A stretch of 12,648 bases of DNA from Candidatus Bathyarchaeota archaeon (GTDB lineage: Archaea > Thermoproteota > Bathyarchaeia > RBG-16-48-13 > GCA-020355125), in the NCBI GenBank assembly GCA_030670615.1, contig DAOVBJ010000010.1:1-12648 (forward strand). Direction: 5' to 3'. The notes under the pieces were generated by a model. The model made no database searches, was not told the origin of the DNA, and saw only the letters and a list, made by a program, of their open reading frames with translations. Below, one piece after another: positions 1-4,927 of the stretch. A program made the translations under genes and the position numbers. How positions within the stretch are numbered: the stretch's first letter is position 1; each line of letters begins with the position of its first letter.

Positions 1-414
1 CTTAAAAATAATTACAGACTAAGGTTAATTAATAGCTGGCTATTGAGCTGATTATTTTTTTTATTTATCGTCCAGTGCGTATCATAAGCAATGAATCATT
101 ATTTCCTAAAACCTTCTTCAATATCGACTAGCTAGTTTTTAAAACCACGTCAAATGATAATAGCTTATTTTATATAGATATTAACTAGCTAAAAGCCTTA
201 GTTAGCTGTCTCTCATAACCTGAAACTGGGAGGCGTTGAAACCTTATATGCGGGGTTGGTCACTATTTATTTTGGACTGCCACTATACTATACAGGAAGA
301 TCATGTTTGGTTGAATGGTGACAGCGGTTATGATGTGGATGGGCGCTTAAATATAAACTTGCAACGTAGCTAAATTGAGGTTTCGGTAGAAAGATGAGGA
401 CGATGTGATGTGGT
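1..414. other. AT-rich non-coding region upstream of pyrH
   Basis: No reading frame of convincing length or composition is visible on either strand. The stretch holds several TAGCTA-type elements: an inverted repeat AATAGC/GCTATT at 31-44, the perfect palindrome ACTAGCTAGT at 127-136, AACTAGCTAA at 183-192, TTAGTTAGCT at 198-207 and TAGCTA at 367-372. The pyrH promoter lies at its right end. The gene to the left is outside the window, so part of this may be its 3' or 5' flank. I saw no tRNA T-loop or box C/D pair good enough to call an RNA gene. Confidence 0.6.
346..358 (+). promoter_or_regulatory. TATA box of the pyrH operon
   Basis: The sequence CTTAAATATAAAC is a good archaeal TATA element. 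Transcription would start about 26 bp downstream, near 376-380. That leaves a leader of roughly 36 nt before the TTG start at 415, containing the purine-rich GATGAGGA (393-400) as a weak ribosome-binding site. Inferred from sequence only. Confidence 0.55.
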
Positions 415-1101
415 TTGAAGACGGTTATTAAGTTGGGCGGGCACCTCTTTCCCTATAAACCCGCTCCCGAGAAGATTTCTGCGTATGCTGAGACGCTGAA
501 AAAACTCAGAGAGCTGGGGCATAGTTTAATCGTTGTGACGGGGGGAGGAAGAGTTGCCCGGACATACATTGACGCGGCGAGACGTTTGGGGGCTTCTGAG
601 TTCACCTGTGATCTTCTTGGCATTGAAGTCTCGAGGTTGAACGCACGGCTTTTCATCGCTAAAATGGGCGAGGACGCGTATCCTGAGCCGGTTACATCCC
701 TTTCCATGTTACTGAGAGCCTTTGAAACGAACAAGATCGTGTTCTTGGGCGGTCTTCAGCCCGGTCAATCAACCAACGCGGTTGGTGTCTTGTCCGCGGA
801 GGCCGTTAATGCGGATCTATTTATAAACGCAACAGACGTAGACGGCGTCTATACGGCTGACCCCGAAGAAGATTCGACGGCTAAGAAGCTGGATGTGGTA
901 CGAACGGATGAATTGTTGAAGATGCTTTTGGCGAAAGAACTTTGGGCGGGAAGCTACGCCCTGTTTGACCCTGTTGCGATAAAGCTCGTCGAGCGCTCAA
1001 GAATACCCACAAGAATCATTGATGGTAGAAACCCTACGAACGTCGAAGCGGCTGTGAAGGGAGAGGCCGTAGGCACCCTCATCATATCCGCTGCAAAGTA
1101 G
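415..1101 (+). CDS. pyrH: Archaeal-type uridylate (UMP) kinase
   Basis: Phosphorylates UMP to UDP with ATP in cytoplasmic pyrimidine nucleotide synthesis. The 228-residue length matches the archaeal UMP kinase branch of the amino-acid-kinase family. Visible motifs are the N-terminal phosphate loop KLGGHLF (residues 6-12), the glycine loop VVTGGGR (40-46), DLLGIEVSRLNARLF (66-80, nucleobase/UMP region typical of the archaeal enzyme), GGLQPGQSTNAVG (112-124) and the ATP-site segment NATDVDGVYTADP (138-150). The start is TTG: an in-frame ATG at 403 runs straight into TGA, and the protein begins at the expected place just before the first beta strand. It is followed 15 bp later by a small winged-helix gene, almost certainly in the same transcript. 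Function is well supported by similarity; the family is allosterically regulated in some archaea, which cannot be seen here. Confidence 0.93.
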   Translation: MKTVIKLGGHLFPYKPAPEKISAYAETLKKLRELGHSLIVVTGGGRVARTYIDAARRLGASEFTCDLLGIEVSRLNARLFIAKMGEDAYPEPVTSLSMLLRAFETNKIVFLGGLQPGQSTNAVGVLSAEAVNADLFINATDVDGVYTADPEEDSTAKKLDVVRTDELLKMLLAKELWAGSYALFDPVAIKLVERSRIPTRIIDGRNPTNVEAAVKGEAVGTLIISAAK

Positions 1102-1116
1102 TCAGGAGGATTACGC

Positions 1117-1392
1117 GTGACGACCTTGCTTCGGATCTTTGGAAGTAAAGCCCAGACACGGCTCGTCCAATATCTCTTAGACCACAGGGAGCGATTATAT
1201 AATCAAGCCGGCCTCGCCCGATTATTGAGCATGTCTCCAACTACTATCGCCCGAGTCATCGTAAGCCTTGTGGAAGAGGAGATCATTAATTATGAGCAGA
1301 TCAGCGGGCAGATGAAGATCATAGCCTTAAACGAGGAGAATGAAACAACCAAGGCCCTGATCGAATTACATGAAAAAATTAAGAATATTTGA
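1117..1392 (+). CDS. Small winged helix-turn-helix protein
   Basis: A 91-residue protein of the ArsR/MarR-like winged-helix type. Residues about 5-20 form a first helix, residues about 28-55 contain the helix-turn-helix (AGLARLLSMSPTTIARVIVS, with the recognition helix around TTIARVIVSL), and residues 56-70 (EEEIINYEQISGQMKIIAL) look like the beta wing. The tail is a charged helix that may dimerise. Translation starts at GTG after a clear AGGAGGA ribosome-binding site (1104-1110). The gene sits 15 bp behind pyrH, so it is co-transcribed with UMP kinase. It may be a local transcription regulator, perhaps of pyrimidine genes, but no ligand-binding domain is present and the target is unknown. 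A similar short winged helix can also serve in transcription or replication factors, so the role stays open. Confidence 0.75.
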   Translation: MTTLLRIFGSKAQTRLVQYLLDHRERLYNQAGLARLLSMSPTTIARVIVSLVEEEIINYEQISGQMKIIALNEENETTKALIELHEKIKNI

Positions 1393-1420
1393 TAACACCT
1401 AAGTAAAAATAACCAGTACT

Positions 1421-1430
1421 CAGCTAGCTA
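1421..1430. repeat. AGCTAGCT palindrome after the wHTH gene
   Basis: CAGCTAGCTA, 29 bp downstream of the wHTH stop codon. A related AACTAGTT palindrome follows at 1444-1451. Confidence 0.5.
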
Positions 1431-1477
1431 AGGAGAGAATACTAACTAGTTTATGTTGAATTGAATTGCTTTGTAAG

Positions 1478-1486
1478 GCATAAATA
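1478..1486 (+). promoter_or_regulatory. TATA box of the small membrane-protein gene
   Basis: GCATAAATA is centred about 27 bp before the ATG at 1510. No ribosome-binding site precedes that ATG, so the mRNA is probably leaderless. The spacing is what makes this ORF credible. Confidence 0.45.
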
Positions 1487-1509
1487 GCAGTGATCCCATA
1501 TATGTTTTC

Positions 1510-1686
1510 ATGTACGCGAATATCTTGCTAATGATTCTGATTGGAGTTCTCGTGATTCTTCTTATTTTTAATATTTTAAGCGGAGATGTTTTCAATGGTA
1601 TCACAAATTTAATAATACTCAGTATTGCAGGCGGGACTTTATTACAAAGACTAAGGAGACAAGAAAAACAGAAAGAAGGCAAATAA
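1510..1686 (+). CDS. Small two-helix membrane protein, unknown function
   Basis: An ATG-to-TAA frame of 58 codons. Residues 4-23 (ILLMILIGVLVILLIFNI) form a strongly hydrophobic segment. A short loop SGDVFNG (24-30) follows, then a second, more weakly hydrophobic segment (31-45, ending in AGGTLL), and a basic/charged tail (RLRRQEKQKEGK, 47-58). This pattern predicts a small inner-membrane hairpin or a single-span protein with a cytoplasmic, positively charged C-terminus. A TATA box lies at leaderless distance upstream. The gene converges on eL40, with only 13 bp between the two stop codons. I do not recognise the family. The opposite-strand frame through here is rich in Ile and Lys and looks like a shadow. 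Existence is likely; function is unknown. Confidence 0.6.
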   Translation: MYANILLMILIGVLVILLIFNILSGDVFNGITNLIILSIAGGTLLQRLRRQEKQKEGK

Positions 1687-1689
1687 TAT

Positions 1690-1699
1690 TAGCTAGCTA
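1690..1699. repeat. TAGCTAGCTA palindrome between convergent stop codons
   Basis: A perfect 10-bp palindrome filling most of the 13-bp gap between the TAA of the membrane-protein gene (1684-1686) and the TAA of eL40 (complement of 1700-1702). It contains TAG in two frames on each strand. Confidence 0.6.
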
Positions 1700-1864
1700 T
1701 TACTTGCTGGCGGATTCCCTTCTCTTCCAGCGAAGATTCTTTCTCCTACATTTCCTACATTTGGTGGCGTTAGACGGGTTTCGTGCACCACAACTTCGAC
1801 ATATCTTCAAGTATAACTTATGTCTCTGGGCAATTCTTCTTTTAACGATGTCTGTAATAGGCAT
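1700..1864 (-). CDS. rpl40e: Large-subunit ribosomal protein eL40
   Basis: A 54-residue basic zinc-ribbon protein of the large ribosomal subunit (the archaeal stand-alone form of the protein fused to ubiquitin in eukaryotes). It begins MPITDIVKRRIAQRH, which matches the archaeal eL40 start. It then carries the zinc-binding pattern C-x2-C (CRSC, residues 22-25) and C-x2-C (CRKC, 36-39), and ends in a Lys/Arg-rich tail (RRKNLRWKRRE) that would contact rRNA. All four cysteines are intact. A GAGGT ribosome-binding site (complement of 1871-1875) sits 6 nt before ATG, and a TATA box lies about 56-64 bp upstream. The gene is monocistronic and converges with the small membrane-protein gene. It is short and easily overlooked; the forward-strand frame that covers it is a shadow. 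Confidence 0.92.
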   Translation of the reverse strand: MPITDIVKRRIAQRHKLYLKICRSCGARNPSNATKCRKCRRKNLRWKRRESASK

Positions 1865-1919
1865 GAAAAAACCTCTTCATGAATCGATTTCTTTACTCCA
1901 TCGTTGGATTGAATAATAG

Positions 1920-1928
1920 TTATTTAAG
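1920..1928 (-). promoter_or_regulatory. TATA box of eL40
   Basis: Read on the minus strand this is CTTAAATAA. The start of transcription would fall near 1897, giving a 33-nt leader that contains the GAGGT ribosome-binding site. Confidence 0.5.
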
Positions 1929-2177
1929 TTTTAGGGAGATTAATAAACCTCTTTAAGCCCCTAGACCGTTTAGACGCACATCCAATGGCTGAAGCCAGTA
2001 GAAGACGGTTGAGAAGGGAATACGTCTTTATGAAGAATTCTTCCCAGCTCCTTCGCAATCATGTACTTATGCGATATTCTAGGTTTCACGCTCAAAGGTA
2101 TTTCCTGTTCGCCATGTAGTGACGAATACTCTGCTGTTCTTCCCAGAAGAATCCATTAGCGTCTCGCGACGGTATAC

Positions 2178-2187
2178 GCTAGCTAGT
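2178..2187. repeat. GCTAGCTAGT palindromic element
   Basis: Contains the perfect palindrome CTAGCTAG (2179-2186) and overlaps the 3' arm of the TAGCGT/ACGCTA hairpin. Confidence 0.45.
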
Positions 2188-2467
2188 CTGGGAGATGTTA
2201 TGTTACTTGGCCAATTATCCTTCTTCCTCGTCTTCTACCTGCGACATTGAATCGCGGTTCTGTGAGCCTGCGACTAATGCTATCTGCTTCCCCTTCTATG
2301 AAGGCTTAAACTGGTGATGGAGTTCATGAAACTTCATAGTCGTTGCAGAATACGGACTCTGCTTTTCCTTCTGCGTAACTTAAAGCCCACTGCTATCTTC
2401 ATTCATTTCTACGTTACACGGGGGATTTTCCTACCTCCTTTCTGTTCTTTCCCGTATTTTCAAGGTC

Positions 2468-2526
2468 ACGCCTTTGGCGTCCTCTCGCTGGCCCTTCTCA
2501 GCGATTAACCGGGACATACTTTGTCC
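2468..2526. other. Cluster of three adjacent hairpins
   Basis: Stems read directly from the sequence: ACGCC-TTT-GGCGT (2468-2480), TCGCTG-8 nt-CAGCGA (2485-2504) and GGACA-TACTT-TGTCC (2512-2526). Three perfect stems in 59 bp is well above what ordinary sequence shows. If the palindromic CATATATG at 2552-2559 acted as a TATA box for the minus strand, transcription would begin near 2528, exactly at the base of the first hairpin. That would make this the 5' end of a minus-strand RNA. Strand and function are inference. Confidence 0.35.
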
Positions 2527-2546
2527 TTTGACGGAGTGCTTTCTGA

Positions 2547-2564
2547 TTTCACATATATGTGAAA
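2547..2564. promoter_or_regulatory. 18-bp perfect palindrome upstream of alba
   Basis: TTTCACATATATGTGAAA is identical to its own reverse complement over all 18 bases. It lies 102 bp before the alba ATG and about 50 bp before the alba TATA box. It could be an operator for a dimeric regulator, a symmetric TATA-like element, or the tip of a hairpin. Confidence 0.5.
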
Positions 2565-2565
2565 A

Positions 2566-2595
2566 GTTGTATCCGAGTGAAGCGGGTTGCATCCG
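2566..2595 (+). promoter_or_regulatory. GTTGYATCCG direct repeats before the alba TATA box
   Basis: GTTGTATCCG (2566-2575) and GTTGCATCCG (2586-2595) match at 9 of 10 bases and start exactly 20 bp apart, close to two helical turns. Their position just upstream of the TATA box suits activator or repressor binding to one DNA face. Confidence 0.4.
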
Positions 2596-2604
2596 GAGAG
2601 AAAC

Positions 2605-2620
2605 TATTTATTTATAAATA
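2605..2620 (+). promoter_or_regulatory. TATA box of alba
   Basis: TATTTATTTATAAATA, whose last 12 bases (2609-2620) are themselves a perfect palindrome. Transcription would start near 2640-2645, leaving a leader of about 20-25 nt that contains GAGAGAAG as a weak ribosome-binding site. Confidence 0.55.
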
Positions 2621-2665
2621 AGCGGGTAATAAGAGACAAGAGAAATATCGTGAGAGAAGACTGAA

Positions 2666-2947
2666 ATGGCGGAGGACGATGCGAATTCGGTTTTTATCGG
2701 ACGAAAACCCATCATGAACTACGTGCTGGCGTGCATGACTCTGTTTCAAGGAGGAAGCAGCGAAGTATGCATTAAGGCGCGGGGCATGGCAGTCAGTAGA
2801 GCGATCGATGTAGCCGAGATTATACGACGTAGATTTATACTGGATGCCACGGTAAAAGACGTGAAAATAGGTACCGAACTATTGCCCAGCAGAGAACGCG
2901 GAATCCCAACAAACGTGAGCACCATCGAAGTAATCCTCACCAGATAG
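2666..2947 (+). CDS. albA: Alba chromatin protein
   Basis: Small, abundant dimeric protein that coats and bridges DNA and also binds RNA in most archaea. The 93 residues match the family length. The DNA-contacting loop is IGRKPIMNYVLA (residues 11-22), where the usual paired lysines of the Sulfolobus protein (GKKP) read Arg13-Lys14. EVCIKARGMAVSRAIDVAEIIR (33-54) forms the second strand and long helix, and a Lys/Arg beta-hairpin (KIGTELLPSRERG, 67-79) would enter the minor groove. The last strand is VSTIEVILT. Because the first lysine of the pair is the one reported as acetylated in Sulfolobus, its replacement by Arg would remove that particular site (family knowledge, not shown here). The gene is 48 bp ahead of a zinc/KH protein, probably one transcript. 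Confidence 0.95.
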   Translation: MAEDDANSVFIGRKPIMNYVLACMTLFQGGSSEVCIKARGMAVSRAIDVAEIIRRRFILDATVKDVKIGTELLPSRERGIPTNVSTIEVILTR

Positions 2948-2995
2948 CTCAAACGAAACACGGCGTAACTCCTCTATTCCAGAGGGAACTAAAAC

Positions 2996-3526
2996 ATGAT
3001 GATGCCGCTTTGCAGCTTCTGCATAAAGAGTGGTATATTATGCCAGAAGTGTCAGAAAAAGATTGAGTCGGGGCAGATAGGAGAAACCGACGTTCAAATA
3101 GCCAAATTACTCATGGGGCTGGAAGAGAAGTATCCCTCCCTCCAAAAAATCCAGTTTTACAATGCCTACGATGTAGATAGCGTCTTAGCCATAGTCGTTG
3201 GTAGAGGAGATCTCTCTGTCTTTCGCGAAAATAATGGGAAGATTTTAAGGGAGATAACCCAGCATACAGGGAAGCGGGTTCGAATCATTGAAAAACACGG
3301 TGATGAGAGGACGTTCCTTGAAAACCTCTTTGACCCCGCAGTCATAACCACCATTAACAAGATCTGGTTACCTGGCGGCACAACGGAGACACGAGTCATC
3401 ATGGCCAGTCGTCAAAGACGGTTGCCCGTGAAGTCACGGATTCTCAAGAAGCTGGCTAAACAGATCCGGGGGATAACGCTTCGAATCGCCTACGAAGACC
3501 AGATGGAACGAATGATTAGACGGTGA
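2996..3526 (+). CDS. NusA-like KH-domain RNA-binding protein with N-terminal zinc finger
   Basis: A 176-residue basic protein. Residues 6-19 carry C-x2-C-x6-C-x2-C (CSFC...CQKC), a small zinc knuckle. Residues about 55-100 resemble a KH fold, with a GxxG-type loop around RENNGKIL (77-84), followed by a helix and the strand KRVRIIE (93-99). Residues about 105-165 could form a second KH-like unit (VIMASRQRRLPVKSRILKKLAK, then a terminal strand ITLRIAY). This is similar in outline to archaeal NusA-related KH proteins, which bind RNA during transcription or ribosome assembly. A purine-rich AGAGGGA (2981-2987) precedes a run of three ATG codons, so the exact start could be 2996, 2999 or 3002. It is coupled to alba upstream, and a T-rich terminator follows. 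The fold assignment is fairly sure; the biological role is not established. Confidence 0.75.
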   Translation: MMMPLCSFCIKSGILCQKCQKKIESGQIGETDVQIAKLLMGLEEKYPSLQKIQFYNAYDVDSVLAIVVGRGDLSVFRENNGKILREITQHTGKRVRIIEKHGDERTFLENLFDPAVITTINKIWLPGGTTETRVIMASRQRRLPVKSRILKKLAKQIRGITLRIAYEDQMERMIRR

Positions 3527-3554
3527 TTGCGAAGTTACAACGGGGAAATAAACC

Positions 3555-3583
3555 CGTTTTTAAATTTTTTAATGTTTTTTAAG
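3555..3583 (+). terminator. T-rich terminator after the alba-KH pair
   Basis: Runs of five, six and six T residues within 3557-3580, 30 bp past the KH stop codon, with no stem needed. This is the usual archaeal oligo-T termination signal. The embedded TTTTTAAATTTTTTAA could also serve as the TATA element of aspS, starting RNA near 3590. Confidence 0.6.
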
Positions 3584-3625
3584 AGGAGGCATCTTTCTAG
3601 TCGTGGGAGAGGGAGTTAGTCACTT

Positions 3626-4927
3626 ATGAAGAAGAATTATACGTCGGAAGCTGATGCTGGGGAGCAGGTTTTTTCGGGTTGGGTTAGCACCATAAGAGAT
3701 CTGGGTAACATTAAATTCATCATCCTGAGAGACAGCAAGGGACTGACTCAGATCATCTTAAAGAAGGGAGTCGTTGAGAACGATCTTCTGACCGTTGCTG
3801 ACGGGTTGAACTTGGAGGATGTCATCTCGGTCTGGGGAAAAGCAGTCAAACATACGAATGCTCCAGGCGGCATCGAGGTGATTCCATCGGAGATCCGGGT
3901 GTTAAGCAAGGCCGAGACCCCTCTTCCCTTGGACGTGTCTGGGAAGATTACGTCAAATCTGGACACTCGCTTGGATTGGCGTGTACTAGATTTACGGAGG
4001 CCTGAAAATGCGGCGATTTTTCGGATTCAGGCCAAGATCGTAGAGGGAATGGAGGACTACCTTAGGCGAAGTGGGTTCCTCCAAGTGTTCACTCCTTGCC
4101 TCATGGGCGCGCCGTCGGAAAGTGGCGCTGAAGCATTCCCCGTACTCTATTTCGATAAGACGACCTTCCTGAGGCAGGATCCCCAACTGCATCGACAGTT
4201 GTTGATCGCGTCTGGATTCGACAAGATCTTTGATTTAGGACCCAACTGGAGAGCTGAGCCAAGCCACACCCCCCGGCATCTGTGTGAGCACCGGGCTTGC
4301 GCCGTTGAATTCGCCTTCATGAACGATGAATCGGACGTGATTCGCGTTGAGGAAGACTTTGTTGTGGCCACCTTACAGAAGGTTAAGGACGAGAGTGTGG
4401 ACGAATTGACTTTACTCAACAAAGAGGTGACGATTCCCAAGCAGCCCTTTCCCGAGCTGAGGTTTCCCCAGATCTACGAAATCCTTGAAGAAATGGGGAA
4501 ACACATCGAGTATGGAGAGGACTACGATCGGGAATCAGAGGTACTGCTTTGGAGGTACGTGCGGGAAAAATACGACACCGACTTCTTTTTCGTGAACCGG
4601 TATCCCTTCAAGGTGAAACCCTTTTATGTCATGCGGGTCGAAGACGAGCCCATGTGGGCGCGAAGCGTGGACCTCCTCTACAAGGGATTAGAATTATCTT
4701 CAGGGGGTCAACGAGAACACCGATACGATCACGTAATTACTCAGTTGAAGGAGAAGGAGATGACCTTGGAGTCCATGGCGTGGTTCACCGATTTCTTCAA
4801 ATACGGGGTTCCCCCTCACGGCGGATTCTGCTTGGGAATCGAGCGACTAGTCATGCAGCTTTTAGACATCAAGAACGTCCGAGAAGTCACCTTGTTCCCC
4901 CGTACGCCAGAGAGAATTCTGCCCTAA
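3626..4927 (+). CDS. aspS: Aspartyl-tRNA synthetase, archaeal/eukaryotic type, divergent active site
   Basis: Class II synthetase that would attach aspartate to tRNA(Asp), and possibly tRNA(Asn). Its 433 residues fit the archaeal form without the bacterial insertion domain. Residues 1-105 are the anticodon-binding OB fold and the rest is the catalytic domain. Visible landmarks are the flipping-loop region GAPSESGAEAF (161-171), motif 2 with Arg209 (NWRAEPSHTPRHLCEH), SSGGQREHR (358-366) and motif 3 PHGGFCLGIERL with Arg407. Oddities: the segment normally QSPQLxK reads QDPQLHR (184-190), replacing a near-invariant Ser and the substrate-binding Lys, and the usual DxE after motif 2 is altered (ACAVEFAF). 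At the positions that set tRNA discrimination in Thermococcus, this protein has Ser21 and Pro80. GGGAG ribosome-binding sequence lies about 10 nt before ATG. It overlaps the convergent mobB at the stop codons. Confidence 0.88.
   Translation: MKKNYTSEADAGEQVFSGWVSTIRDLGNIKFIILRDSKGLTQIILKKGVVENDLLTVADGLNLEDVISVWGKAVKHTNAPGGIEVIPSEIRVLSKAETPLPLDVSGKITSNLDTRLDWRVLDLRRPENAAIFRIQAKIVEGMEDYLRRSGFLQVFTPCLMGAPSESGAEAFPVLYFDKTTFLRQDPQLHRQLLIASGFDKIFDLGPNWRAEPSHTPRHLCEHRACAVEFAFMNDESDVIRVEEDFVVATLQKVKDESVDELTLLNKEVTIPKQPFPELRFPQIYEILEEMGKHIEYGEDYDRESEVLLWRYVREKYDTDFFFVNRYPFKVKPFYVMRVEDEPMWARSVDLLYKGLELSSGGQREHRYDHVITQLKEKEMTLESMAWFTDFFKYGVPPHGGFCLGIERLVMQLLDIKNVREVTLFPRTPERILP

Larger units (their letters stand above)
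1933..2546. other. Gene-free, hairpin-rich region; candidate structured RNA or gene remnant
   Basis: About 600 bp with no convincing protein. Short inverted repeats are dense: TGGCT/AGCCA near 1986-1997, the perfect palindrome GAAGAATTCTTC at 2032-2043, TCGCA/TGCGA near 2053-2074, TAGCGT/ACGCTA at 2157-2162/2176-2181, CCTTC/GAAGG at 2292-2304, and three consecutive hairpins at 2468-2526. The minus strand is purine-rich, as archaeal coding strands often are, but every minus frame is interrupted. The longest open stretch, ending near 1967, would encode about 60 residues including KPRISHKYMIAKELGRILHK, which I do not recognise. A forward frame at 2314-2508 is hydrophobic and pyrimidine-rich and looks like a shadow. 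I searched by eye for RNase P, SRP RNA and tRNA core motifs and did not find them. Unassigned. Confidence 0.4.

Noticed and set aside
1985..2119. Short forward frame starting MAEASRRRLRREYVF (44 codons)
   Set aside because: No promoter or ribosome-binding site signal and no known family; overlaps inverted repeats and an open minus-strand frame.
2314..2508. 64-codon forward ORF with hydrophobic composition
   Set aside because: Pyrimidine-rich, no promoter or ribosome-binding site, no recognisable family, and it runs through the hairpin cluster. It looks like a shadow of a purine-rich minus strand.
1933..2546. RNase P RNA, SRP RNA or tRNA in the gene-free block
   Set aside because: The conserved core strings of these RNAs were looked for on both strands and not found; partial likenesses such as GAAGGGGAAGCAG were too weak.
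3270..3300. T-loop-like GGGTTCGAATC suggesting a tRNA
   Set aside because: No pairing stem or acceptor around it, and it lies inside the KH gene frame.
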